A DNA stretch of 64,000 bases, taken from contig CAZJTL010000003.1 in the NCBI GenBank assembly GCA_964548905.1, positions 11,663-75,662 on the forward strand. Direction: 5' to 3'. The notes beneath the pieces are model-generated. The model was not told the DNA's origin. It saw nothing but the letters and a program-made list of their open reading frames with translations, and made no database searches. The DNA is from CAZJTL01 sp964548905 (GTDB lineage Bacteria; Cyanobacteriota; Cyanobacteriia; Cyanobacteriales; Xenococcaceae). The position numbers and the translations under genes were made by a program. Of the stretch, positions 26,116-34,589 are shown in pieces; the first letter of the stretch is position 1, and each line of letters starts with the position of its first letter.

Positions 26116-27071
26116 GTAAACTACCCATCCCAAACTAACGGAAAGGAAAGGGCTTTAGCCCTAGTCCCAGTTCATCGGGAAGAGCGACAATTGTCCGCCC
26201 ATTTGACAAACTAGTGCCGAACTTTCGGGATGGTTTACAAAGACACCCCCAAGTTGAGAGATTACCAAACCAGCGTTCACGTCAGCATCATGTTCCCACC
26301 CACAGTTACCACATTTAAACTTCTTCCCACTCCGATAGGATTTTCTAGGGAGCGGGTGAACATGGTGGCATCTCGCGCAAGTCTGGGAAGTGTATGCGGA
26401 TGGAACAAAAACCACCTCAACTCCAGCAATGGCGGCTTTATACAAAACTTGCATTCTGAGTTGATAGAACGACCAATTGTTCGTTTTTCTTCTCTCGGTT
26501 TTGCTTCTAGGCTTTTTGTTGAGAGATTGCCTAATATTAGTCAAATCCTCAAAAGCCAATCCTGCGTTAAGTTGTTTTGCTTCTGCAACGAGTTGTTTGG
26601 ATATATTGTTGTTGAGCCATTTTTGAAATCTACGTTCGCGCCCAGAGAGCCTTCTAAGAAGCCTTCTACCATCAAGAGAAATGCTAGTAGGTCTAAAAGT
26701 TTTTACCTTGTAAGATGCCTTCAGGTTGCCGACTACACGCCTAATTGCTTGGCAGATGTGGTTAGCTTTCAATCCCGTAGCATCTTTAACTTGGTAATAA
26801 GTCAGATGGTGAAGTTTAGTCGTGTTAGTCACGCCTTCCATCTTGGCTGTATCGAGGATGCGATTACAAGCATCAGCAAATCGTTCCAACGTTTTATCAA
26901 TTTCTGGAACAATATCTGGATGGACTTGAAGCTTGCAAGATACAGTTATAGTTTGAGTCATGCCAGCATCATACATCATCCAAATTTAAAAGTAAAACCT
27001 ATATTGGAGGCTCGGCATTCTTCCTACACCAATGCAGTGGCGGGCGTGTAGGTATCCTGCCGAGAATTTTG
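26116..27071 (-). mobile_element. IS200/IS605-superfamily element with internally deleted tnpB
   Basis: The right end begins GTAAACTACCC immediately after the DUF1634 stop. The left end, read on the minus strand, is CAAAATTCTCGGCAGGATAC followed by a hairpin (CTCGGCA ... TGCCGAG), and it stops at the pheA start codon. A related left end is found at 43326. No tnpA. The element thus occupies the entire gap between two genes. Confidence 0.7.
26161..26961 (-). CDS. tnpB: TnpB-related protein lacking the RuvC-I segment
   Basis: About 266 residues. The N-terminus 'MTQTITVSCKLQVHPDI' is the normal family start. After 'TFRPTSISLDGR' the protein jumps directly to 'RLLRRLSGRERRFQ'; comparison with the other tnpB in this window shows that about 120 residues, including the RuvC-I 'GxDLGR' aspartate, are missing without loss of frame. 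Remaining parts are intact: Glu in 'GLAFEDLTNIR', two zinc-finger CxxC pairs ('CARC', 'CGNC') and RuvC-III Asp in 'HDADVNAG'. DNA cleavage should therefore be lost; RNA or DNA binding might persist. It may be a dying element or a nuclease-dead derivative. Confidence 0.8.
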   Translation of the reverse strand: MTQTITVSCKLQVHPDIVPEIDKTLERFADACNRILDTAKMEGVTNTTKLHHLTYYQVKDATGLKANHICQAIRRVVGNLKASYKVKTFRPTSISLDGRRLLRRLSGRERRFQKWLNNNISKQLVAEAKQLNAGLAFEDLTNIRQSLNKKPRSKTERRKTNNWSFYQLRMQVLYKAAIAGVEVVFVPSAYTSQTCARCHHVHPLPRKSYRSGKKFKCGNCGWEHDADVNAGLVISQLGGVFVNHPESSALVCQMGGQLSLFPMNWD

Positions 27072-27938
27072 ATGACTATTTCCATTGCCTATCTCGGACC
27101 AACTGGAACTAATACAGAAACAGCAGCGATCGCCTATCAAAACTGGCTCAAACAAGAAAAAGGTCAAGAATCTGTTTTAAAACCCTATGCTAGCATTGCT
27201 CTAACTCTTCGTTCTGTAGCTCAACAAGAATCAAATTTAGCAGTAGTTCCAGTCGAAAATTCGATCGAAGGGAGCGTTGCTATTACCTTAGATACTCTCT
27301 GGGAATTAGAGAACCTCAAAATTCAACAAGCTCTAGTCTTACCTATTTCTCACGCTTTATTATCTTACAGTCACACCCAACAAGATATTCAAACCGTTTA
27401 TTCTCATCCTCATGCTTTAGCACAGTGCCAGAAATGGTTGGAAAATAATCTTCCTAACGTTCGAGCGATGGCAACTAATTCAACTACAGAAGCTCTTAAA
27501 TATCTTAAAGACGATTTGACGGCAGCAGCGATCTCGTCTCCAAAAGCATCTAAACTATATGACGTGCCAATACTTGCCGAAAATATTGGTGATTATCCCG
27601 ATAATTGTACCCGCTTTTGGGTAGTAAATTTAGATTCTGAGGGGTCGGAGGGCAACTATACATCTCTAGCTTTCAGCATACCCGATCGCTCTGGAGCTTT
27701 AGTTAAACCCCTGCAAGTTTTTGCCAAAAGAAACATCAATCTTTGCCGAATAGAATCTCGTCCCACCAAGCGATCGCTGGGGGAATACATTTTTTCGATC
27801 GACCTAGAAGGTAGCGCTCAGGATGCTGATGTTCGAGCTGCTTTGACTGAATTACTCGATTGCACCGAAGTATTAAAGATTTTTGGCAGTTACCATCTCT
27901 CAACTATTGCTGACAATTCAATCGAGGAAGCTCATTGA
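27072..27938 (+). CDS. pheA: Prephenate dehydratase
   Basis: A 288-residue monofunctional enzyme turning prephenate into phenylpyruvate in phenylalanine synthesis. The catalytic domain (1-180) starts 'IAYLGPTGTNTETAA', carries 'VPVENSIEGSV' and ends with the 'NCTRFWVV' motif. A C-terminal ACT domain ('SGALVKPLQVFAKRNINLCR', 'ESRPTK') gives feedback control by phenylalanine. No chorismate mutase domain. ATG at 27072 is preferred over the TTG just before it. The whole leader is mobile-element sequence, so the native promoter is displaced or borrowed. The 3' end overlaps the Lon-N gene tail by 7 bases. Confidence 0.95.
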   Translation: MTISIAYLGPTGTNTETAAIAYQNWLKQEKGQESVLKPYASIALTLRSVAQQESNLAVVPVENSIEGSVAITLDTLWELENLKIQQALVLPISHALLSYSHTQQDIQTVYSHPHALAQCQKWLENNLPNVRAMATNSTTEALKYLKDDLTAAAISSPKASKLYDVPILAENIGDYPDNCTRFWVVNLDSEGSEGNYTSLAFSIPDRSGALVKPLQVFAKRNINLCRIESRPTKRSLGEYIFSIDLEGSAQDADVRAALTELLDCTEVLKIFGSYHLSTIADNSIEEAH

Positions 27939-28570
27939 AAAGCATCTTTGAGAGCAGCACGAGCAGCTAAATGATTGCGAGTAGAAGCAAGAATATCAGT
28001 TTCTCTTTGCAAGCGTTCGGCAGTATCTTGCATCTCTAATAAAGTTTGTTGCTCGGAAGCTACACCAGACAAATTACTGGCAACCCAATAAGATAATTCT
28101 CTTGGTAACTTGGGTAAATCTTCAGGTAACTCAATTTTCTGATCGGTTAGTTTAGCTGTAAGACGAACCACGTCTCGCAATAGGTTTTCTACCTCAGTTG
28201 CCATTGATCTTAAATCTTGAGTAGGTGGTTTATCTTCAATCCACTGTACCAAACCCACTCGATAGGGTTTTTCTCTAATGTATTCGAGGACTCTAAAACG
28301 CTGTTGTCCTAGAGTTCGCATTTTCATGCGATCGTCTGGCAAACGCTGAAAATCAATAATTTCTGCACAACAGCCTACATTGGCTATTTCCTGATTGACA
28401 GGATCTACTGCCAAAACGCCAAAGCGGCGATCGTACTCCAGAATCGTATTCATCATGATTCTGTAGCGAAATTCAAATATATGAAGAGGTAGAGGACGAC
28501 CAGGAAATAAAACCACTTCAGGAAGTGGGAACAAGGGCAACTCTCTCACAGCAATCGAAGAAGATGTCAT
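27932..28570 (-). CDS. LON substrate-binding-domain protein
   Basis: A 212-residue protein consisting only of the N-terminal substrate-recognition domain of Lon protease: 'RELPLFPLPEVVLFPGRPLPLHIFEFRYR' (quoted in part as LFPLPEVVLFPGRPL) followed by 'MKMRTLGQQRFRVLEY' and a helical tail from about residue 120. There is no ATPase or protease domain. Stand-alone forms are common in cyanobacteria and plants, with unclear function (possibly substrate handling). It converges with pheA, overlapping it by 7 bases. Length is typical for stand-alone members. Confidence 0.88.
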   Translation of the reverse strand: MTSSSIAVRELPLFPLPEVVLFPGRPLPLHIFEFRYRIMMNTILEYDRRFGVLAVDPVNQEIANVGCCAEIIDFQRLPDDRMKMRTLGQQRFRVLEYIREKPYRVGLVQWIEDKPPTQDLRSMATEVENLLRDVVRLTAKLTDQKIELPEDLPKLPRELSYWVASNLSGVASEQQTLLEMQDTAERLQRETDILASTRNHLAARAALKDAFQ

Positions 28571-28719
28571 TCTGGCTTAAAGTTTCTAGCGCTAATCTGT
28601 CTCTTTTACTTTAGCGGATTTTTGTGAACCAGAGACAATTACTATTGCCTTAAACCTTCCTGGATTTGCTCCAAAACAATGCTTTCGGTAGAAACTTCTT
28701 TACTAGTCCTGTTTTAAGT

Positions 28720-29718
28720 TTACTTTGTTGTTCGTCGGCGAAATAGATCAAAAATAATACCCAACAAGAGTATGTAGACTGGCGTTGATGGTTCTGGTAC
28801 TGTTGCATTTGCTCCAGAAACAGGATTGACATTATTGTTGGTTTCTTCTTCCGCGCTTGCAGGCACAATACTGCTGCTTACTTCTTCTTCTGTTACTGAG
28901 TTACCATTAATAATACTGCCGATCCATTGAGCATAGGATGAAACTCTAGTAGTTCCAAAAACAGAGCCATACTTGGCATCACTACTATAAAAAGAGTTAA
29001 CACCAGCTAAATAGCCGTTAATAAACATTCCACCGCCGCTATCACCGGGGGCAATACTATACTCAAAATCTAAAGGAATAGACGAACCAAATTCATTATA
29101 TAAGCTAGAACCAGAAGGAGAATCAAAGTCAGACAATAAGACGTTATTCGACCAATTCTGATTATATTGGGATCCTAGGCGATCGATGTTATTCTCTCCA
29201 GCAATCTTGATACCCGAATCATTTTTTGTCTTTGCACCAGTTGTTCCTGTTCCCAAATTGCCAAAGCCAACATAGATACCTCTTTCACCTACCTCTTCCG
29301 TCCCAGTATAGAGAATGGCTGGATCGATACCTGTAACCGAAGAAGTGAGCTTAAATAATCCAATATCATAGCCTTCTGTTAGCTCTTCTCTACTTGTCCA
29401 TCCTTTGGTAGAAAATACATTGTTGCGATCGACTTGATAGGATGTTTCTCCTAGATTAAATGTACCTCTGTCGATCCATTTTTTATCTCCGTAGACACAA
29501 TGTCCTGCGGTTAATACCCATTGACTAGCAACTAAAGTTCCAGAGCATCTTGCCGATTCAGTGTTCAATAAACCAACATTATTATATTTTGCAGCTATAG
29601 ACTCATAGTCACTGTATTTACCATCGTCTCTGATAGTTCCCGCTGCTGCAAGTGTGCTTACACCAATTGTTGTCAACAAAGCTATGGTTGATGGAATTAT
29701 TGCCTGATTTAACTTCAT
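28720..29718 (-). CDS. Secreted trypsin-like serine protease with PEP-CTERM tail
   Basis: A 332-residue exported protein. A signal peptide ('STIALLTTIGVSTLAAAG') is followed by an S1/trypsin domain (about 30-250) with triad His in 'VLTAGHC', Asp in 'GYDIGLFKL' and Ser in 'APGDSGGGMF'. The C-terminus has 'VPEPSTP', a hydrophobic helix and a basic end 'FRRRTTK', the tripartite PEP-CTERM sorting signal processed by an exosortase (not in this window). It should be exported and perhaps surface- or matrix-anchored. It is a paralogue of the next gene upstream (29917-30939), 198 bases away on the same strand. Confidence 0.88.
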   Translation of the reverse strand: MKLNQAIIPSTIALLTTIGVSTLAAAGTIRDDGKYSDYESIAAKYNNVGLLNTESARCSGTLVASQWVLTAGHCVYGDKKWIDRGTFNLGETSYQVDRNNVFSTKGWTSREELTEGYDIGLFKLTSSVTGIDPAILYTGTEEVGERGIYVGFGNLGTGTTGAKTKNDSGIKIAGENNIDRLGSQYNQNWSNNVLLSDFDSPSGSSLYNEFGSSIPLDFEYSIAPGDSGGGMFINGYLAGVNSFYSSDAKYGSVFGTTRVSSYAQWIGSIINGNSVTEEEVSSSIVPASAEEETNNNVNPVSGANATVPEPSTPVYILLLGIIFDLFRRRTTK

Positions 29719-29916
29719 AATCGACGCTCAAAAAATTTCCGAGGTTGTGCAAACAGATATAGATCAAACCCAATAGAACAAAATCTCGCTTAACGATAAA
29801 TTATCGAGTTTAAATTTACATATGTTGAGAATTTTGCAGCTATGCACAACTTTCTCTTTTGTTTTCTCAAATTTACCTATAGATACGCCATAAAAAAATC
29901 TATAAATACTGTATTA

Positions 29917-30939
29917 TTATTTATGCTTAAGTTTACTATAAAACAATCTTGATGCAAAACTAACCAAGAAAACCGCGATCGCGCTTGAAGGTTCTGGCGT
30001 TTGCACATTGCTCTCACTAACTTGAGAATCGGCGACGGTAACAGTGCTGACTTTGATGTTATTGGCAAGATTAGGATCGCTAGTTACTTGAGATGGATCG
30101 CTGCTTTGCCAGCCACCGTTAACAACATAGCTAATCCAATCTACAGAGGATGATACTCTAGTTAACCCAAGAGTTGCTCCATACTTAGAATTGTTACTGG
30201 TAAAAGAACTAACTCCTACTAAATAGCCATTAGCAAAGACACCACCACCGCTATCTCCTGGCGCTAGACCATATTCTAGATCTGAGGGGATTGCATCACC
30301 TAAAATGTTAGTCGTACCATTTGGGTCGTCAAAATCTGCCAATAGCAATCGATTGGAATAGTTTGAGCTATATTGTTGTCCTGTCGCATCGATCGCGTTA
30401 GTTCCTGCTGTTTTTTTTCCTCCCGTTCCTGCTGTCGAACCAGTGATACCGTCACCAGTTTGACCGAAACCAACAATTACGCCTAAATTGCCTAATTCTT
30501 CAGTACCAGAATATAAACTTACTGGCTGAATATTAGTTACTGGTGCATTCAATCTTAAAAGTCCAATATCTTCCCCCAAATAAGAGTCTTGAATGTCTCC
30601 AGTCCAATCTTTAGGCGTGATTTTAGTATTGGTATCATAAACGGTTTCACCAAGAGTAAATGAAGCGCTATTGACAAATCCGCCATAACTTTTTTCTTGA
30701 TAAAGACAATGTCCAGCAGTAAGAACCCATTGCGGAGCGATTAAAGTTCCAGAACACCTTCCCGCAGTATTAGCAGTTTTGAACTGAATTTCACCAATAC
30801 TAGGAAAATCTGCGGCTAGAGATTGGTATCGATCTAGGGGACGATCGCCCCTAATTGTTCCTGCTTGAGCTGAAACTGTAACACCGATCGCTGCGATCGA
30901 AAAAAGAGAGCTTAAAAAAACAAAACTTTTAAGTTGCAT
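29917..30939 (-). CDS. Secreted trypsin-like serine protease with PEP-CTERM tail (paralogue)
   Basis: A 340-residue protein with the same layout as the preceding protease: signal peptide 'FLSSLFSIAAIGVTVSAQAG', S1 domain with 'VLTAGHC', 'GEDIGLLRL' and 'APGDSGGGVF', then a C-terminal 'TPEPSSAIAVFLVSFASRLF' and basic end. The triad is complete. A shared 'FNLGET/FTLGET' region and 'IRGDRPLDRYQS' opening show that the two arose by tandem duplication, now well diverged. The target substrates are unknown. The hydrophobic sorting helix is shorter than usual and ends 'YSKLKHK'. Confidence 0.87.
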   Translation of the reverse strand: MQLKSFVFLSSLFSIAAIGVTVSAQAGTIRGDRPLDRYQSLAADFPSIGEIQFKTANTAGRCSGTLIAPQWVLTAGHCLYQEKSYGGFVNSASFTLGETVYDTNTKITPKDWTGDIQDSYLGEDIGLLRLNAPVTNIQPVSLYSGTEELGNLGVIVGFGQTGDGITGSTAGTGGKKTAGTNAIDATGQQYSSNYSNRLLLADFDDPNGTTNILGDAIPSDLEYGLAPGDSGGGVFANGYLVGVSSFTSNNSKYGATLGLTRVSSSVDWISYVVNGGWQSSDPSQVTSDPNLANNIKVSTVTVADSQVSESNVQTPEPSSAIAVFLVSFASRLFYSKLKHK

Positions 30940-31554
30940 TTATTGTGAGACTAACCCACTAATTGAGTTTTTTGACACTCCCCATAGATAACGTTCTGAA
31001 CGAATGTTCAAGAAATAAGCGGGGATTCTTAAGAGATATAAATCCTTAAAGGGTTAGCCAAAAACCCGCTGCTCAATCGTCTAAGTTGATTCTTTTGAGT
31101 AGCGTACATCTTAAATATTTTCGCGACAAAAATTATATTACCGCGAAACTTTCTTTGTGTATAGCCCTAAACCTAAAAAAATATGGATGCTTCGCGTTTA
31201 AAAGTTGATTTGAAAACAATTTTGGTTCTTAGTGGCAAGAAATCCTAAACTCCTGTTCCTTCAAATCCAACCTCCTGCATAAAAGCCTTCTGCATAAAAG
31301 CCTCCTGCCTCCTGCCTTCGTGACACTTTGGCATGTGGACTACTAGATTGCCCCAAATTAACCGAAATTGATTAAACTTACCCCTATGATTGACTGAAAC
31401 TTGATATTTTTAAGCTATTAGATAGTTTTTTAGTCGGCTTTATTGGTCTGTCAAGATTGATTTTGATGAGTTTGTCGTAAATTCGATCGAGTTTAAAGAC
31501 ATATCTGATTTCTTGATTTCAAGTTTACAGAGTACTATTTCAATCAGATAATTT
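30940..31554. other. Long intergenic region with probable IS remnant and heptamer repeats
   Basis: About 615 bases between divergent genes. Near 30975-31035 a stem of TCCCC and GGGGA flanks AACGTTCTGAACGAATGTTC, a pattern seen at ends of IS200/IS605-type elements, but no transposase is left. Around 31265-31320 lie CTCCTGC/CTTCTGC/ATAAAAGC repeats. The last 120 bases are AT-rich and probably hold the hydroxylase promoter. No convincing gene was found on either strand. Confidence 0.5.
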
Positions 31555-32343
31555 ATGGTTGCTATAACAGAAAAAATTGCTAATTTACATACAAAAATAA
31601 AAGAAAAAAATCGAAAAATAGTTTTACATCTAGGAGAAAAACTACTTAGGCAATTAGAAAAATTAATCGAACAAAATTCTTTAATTGGCAATAGTGCATT
31701 TTTTGAGACAGAAAAGTTTGATTGGATACCAGAATTAGAAAATAATTGGCAATTAATTCGTCAAGAACTTGAAAATGTAATTAAACACAAAGACGAATTG
31801 CCTAACTTTCAAGATATTTCTCAAGACCAATACAGTATAACCAAAGACAATCTTTGGAAAACTTACCTACTGTATGCTTATGGACTGAAAGCTGCCAAGA
31901 ACTGTGCCAGATGTCCTGAAACCACCAAAGCGATCGAAAAAATACCTGGGATGAAAACGGCTTTTTTTTCGATTCTTTTGCCTCACAAACACATTCCAGA
32001 ACATACGGGACCGTATAAAGGTGTAATTCGCTATCATTTGGGATTAATCGTACCAGAACCAGCTAGTAAATGCAGAATCCGAGTTGGTGAAGAAATTAGA
32101 TTTTGGCAAGAAGGAAAAAGTTTAGTTTTTGACGATCGCTATCCTCATGAAGTCTGGAACGAGACAGAAGGAATGCGAGTCATTTTATTTGTAGATATAG
32201 TTAGACCAGTACGTTTTCCTTTGTCTTTACTGAATCAGTTACTAATTAAATTAATTGCCTTGTCTCCTTTTGTTCAAGATGTAAATATCAATCAAAAGAA
32301 ATGGGACAAACGATTAGAGAAATTATTTTCTCAACCAAGTTAA
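31555..32343 (+). CDS. Aspartyl/asparaginyl beta-hydroxylase family protein
   Basis: A 262-residue protein with an AspH/LpxO-type cupin: 'SILLPHKHIPEHTGPYKGVIRYHLGL' (metal histidines and the cosubstrate region; quoted in part as HIPEHTGPYKGVIRYHLG) and 'FDDRYPHEVWNETEGMRVILFVD' with the distal histidine and arginine. These Fe(II)/2-oxoglutarate enzymes hydroxylate amino-acid side chains or acyl chains of lipids. The last 40 residues are a separate hydrophobic and basic tail. It starts a two-gene unit with the fatty acyl-AMP ligase 49 bases downstream, so a fatty-acyl or lipopeptide substrate is a reasonable inference. N-terminal residues 1-45 are Lys-rich and helical. Confidence 0.85.
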   Translation: MVAITEKIANLHTKIKEKNRKIVLHLGEKLLRQLEKLIEQNSLIGNSAFFETEKFDWIPELENNWQLIRQELENVIKHKDELPNFQDISQDQYSITKDNLWKTYLLYAYGLKAAKNCARCPETTKAIEKIPGMKTAFFSILLPHKHIPEHTGPYKGVIRYHLGLIVPEPASKCRIRVGEEIRFWQEGKSLVFDDRYPHEVWNETEGMRVILFVDIVRPVRFPLSLLNQLLIKLIALSPFVQDVNINQKKWDKRLEKLFSQPS

Positions 32344-32392
32344 AAAATAAAAATTATGATATAAATTTACAAGAAATAGAGCCAAAGAGGGA

Positions 32393-34168
32393 ATGACTGG
32401 TCTAAAAACAAGCCCTAAAGCAGCAACTTTAATAGATTTATTGCGCTACCGAGCTAGCGAACAACCAGAGCAAATTGCTTATACTTTTTTAGTAGACGGG
32501 GAAACCGATGCAGTCAAATTGACTTACCAACAATTAGACCAACAGGTAAGAGCGATCGCTGCTCAACTGCAATCCCTCTGTTCTCCTGGCGATCGGGTTT
32601 TACTTCTTTACCCGCCTGGATTGGATTATATAGCTGCTTTTTTTGGCTGTCTTTATGCTGGAGTAGTTGCGGTTCCCGCCTATCCACCCAGACCAAATCG
32701 TACTTTGTCTCGCTTGCAAAGCATTATTAACGATGCTGGTGCGACTTTAGCGCTGACTAACAGTGTTAGTCTTCCTAGCTTAGAGAGAATGCTAACTCAA
32801 ACCCCAGGTTTAGAAAAATTAACCTGTATAGCTAGCGATCGCCTTCCTCTCAACTTAGAAGACTTCTGGCAAGAACCAGAACTAAGTGGCGATGCGATCG
32901 CGTTTCTACAATATACCTCTGGTTCTACTGCCGAACCCAAAGGTGTTAAGATTGCCCACAGCAATTTACTCGATAATTTAGAGATCATCTATCGCTGTTT
33001 TCAACATAGCTCCGATAGCAAGGGTGTAATTTGGCTACCTCCCTATCACGATATGGGATTAATTGGTGGCATTCTTCAACCCCTCTATGGTGGTTTTCCC
33101 GTGATCTTAATGTCACCTCTAATGTTTTTGCAAAGTCCGATTCGCTGGTTGCAAGCTATCTCTAGACATCAAGCTAATACCAGTGGTGGACCCAATTTTG
33201 CTTACGATCTCTGTGTTCGTAAAGTCAAACCAGAACAATTAGAAACCCTCGATCTTAGTAGTTGGGAAGTTGCTTTTAACGGTGCCGAACCAATTAACTA
33301 CGAAACTTTAGTGCAATTCTCGAAAACCTTTGCCCCTTGTGGTTTTCGTCCAGAAGCTTTCTATCCTTGTTATGGGATGGCGGAAGCAACTTTGATCGTT
33401 TCTGGAGGAGAGAAAACTGCTTCAGTAGTGGCTAAAACCATCCAAGCTGACGCGCTAGAACAAAATCGCATTGTTCCTGCGGTGACAGGTGCAGAAAACT
33501 CTCGAACTTTAGTAGGTTGCGGTCAAAGCATGAGCGATCGACAAATTGCGATCGTTCACCCCGATCGTTTAACTAAATGTGAAGTGGGAGAAGTGGGTGA
33601 AATTTGGGTATCGGGAGCAAGTATTGCTAAAGGATATTGGGGACAACCTGAAGAAAGCAAGCGCACTTTTGAGGCTTATTTAGTCGATACTGAGGAGGGA
33701 CCCTTCTTACGTACTGGCGATCTAGGTTTTATCGAGGGTGGGGAATTATTTGTGACTGGTCGTCTCAAAGATGTAATTATTATTAACGGTCGCAACCATT
33801 ATCCTCAAGATATTGAAAGGACAGTCGAACAAAGCAATTCTTTTATTAGACCTAGTTGTTCTGCTGGTTTTTCCGTCAATATTAATGGAGAAGAACGATT
33901 GATTGTTTTAGCTGAAGTCGATCGCCGTTATTGGGATGTGGCTAAAGTAAATGGGAATGGTCATAGCGATAGTAGCACCAAACGAGACTATGCTGATGGC
34001 AAAGAACTAATCCAATCGATTCGTCAAGCCATCTCGAAAAATCACGACCTACAAGTGCATAGTACTTTGTTACTCAAACCTGGCGGCATACCTAAGACTT
34101 CTAGTGGCAAGATTCAAAGACATGCTTGTCGTGCTAGTTTTTTGGCAGGTACTTTAGAACTTTGGTAA
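32393..34168 (+). CDS. Fatty acyl-AMP ligase (FAAL)
   Basis: A 591-residue ANL enzyme of the FAAL branch, which makes acyl-adenylates and hands them to acyl carrier proteins of PKS/NRPS systems instead of CoA. Motifs: 'FLQYTSGSTAEPKGVKI' (A3, about residue 178), 'WLPPYHDMGLIGGIL' typical of FAALs, 'YPCYGMAEATL' and 'LRTGDLGF'. The C-terminal lysine region is 'PKTSSGKIQRHACR'. FAALs normally sit beside an ACP or PKS gene; none is present here, only the hydroxylase upstream. An ACP elsewhere must be assumed. Antisense frames over it are shadows. Confidence 0.9.
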   Translation: MTGLKTSPKAATLIDLLRYRASEQPEQIAYTFLVDGETDAVKLTYQQLDQQVRAIAAQLQSLCSPGDRVLLLYPPGLDYIAAFFGCLYAGVVAVPAYPPRPNRTLSRLQSIINDAGATLALTNSVSLPSLERMLTQTPGLEKLTCIASDRLPLNLEDFWQEPELSGDAIAFLQYTSGSTAEPKGVKIAHSNLLDNLEIIYRCFQHSSDSKGVIWLPPYHDMGLIGGILQPLYGGFPVILMSPLMFLQSPIRWLQAISRHQANTSGGPNFAYDLCVRKVKPEQLETLDLSSWEVAFNGAEPINYETLVQFSKTFAPCGFRPEAFYPCYGMAEATLIVSGGEKTASVVAKTIQADALEQNRIVPAVTGAENSRTLVGCGQSMSDRQIAIVHPDRLTKCEVGEVGEIWVSGASIAKGYWGQPEESKRTFEAYLVDTEEGPFLRTGDLGFIEGGELFVTGRLKDVIIINGRNHYPQDIERTVEQSNSFIRPSCSAGFSVNINGEERLIVLAEVDRRYWDVAKVNGNGHSDSSTKRDYADGKELIQSIRQAISKNHDLQVHSTLLLKPGGIPKTSSGKIQRHACRASFLAGTLELW

Positions 34169-34589
34169 AAAATTGTTTCTGGTTCATTGCTGATAGTTCA
34201 TGGTTCATGTGTTTCTATCAGTTTTAGGTATTTTTTTGTACTTAACATCGATTAATTTAATTTTGTCCCAGTGTATATAATTTAAACTTTTAACCTTTTT
34301 AGATTGAGTTTTAATATTTAAATCAAAAAATTTTCTCAACAAAAATTCATAAACCCACGATGACCAAAAATCGTTCCGAAAATTTCCTACTTATTGACGA
34401 AAACATAAGTATTTGAGTACAATACTTGTACAAGTTTGCAGTACTCTTGTGTCCATTTTTAGGAAAAACCTCTACAAGTCTTATTTCTCGTTCACATAGC
34501 AAACTAGACGAAAACATTAAATTGTAAACGCTTGTAAAAATTACTTGACAATAAAAGCGGTTTCTGTATTTACAAACGCGAGCTAAATT
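34169..34589. other. Intergenic region with a nested palindrome
   Basis: About 420 bases. It starts with GTTCATT/GTTCATG heptamers, then holds half of the MITE-like arm (about 34230-34272). Near 34415-34446 GAGTAC and GTACTC flank a perfect 12-bp palindrome, ACTTGTACAAGT (34424-34435). The pentadecamer-like GACGAAAACAT occurs twice (34397 and 34509). No gene is seen. Confidence 0.5.
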
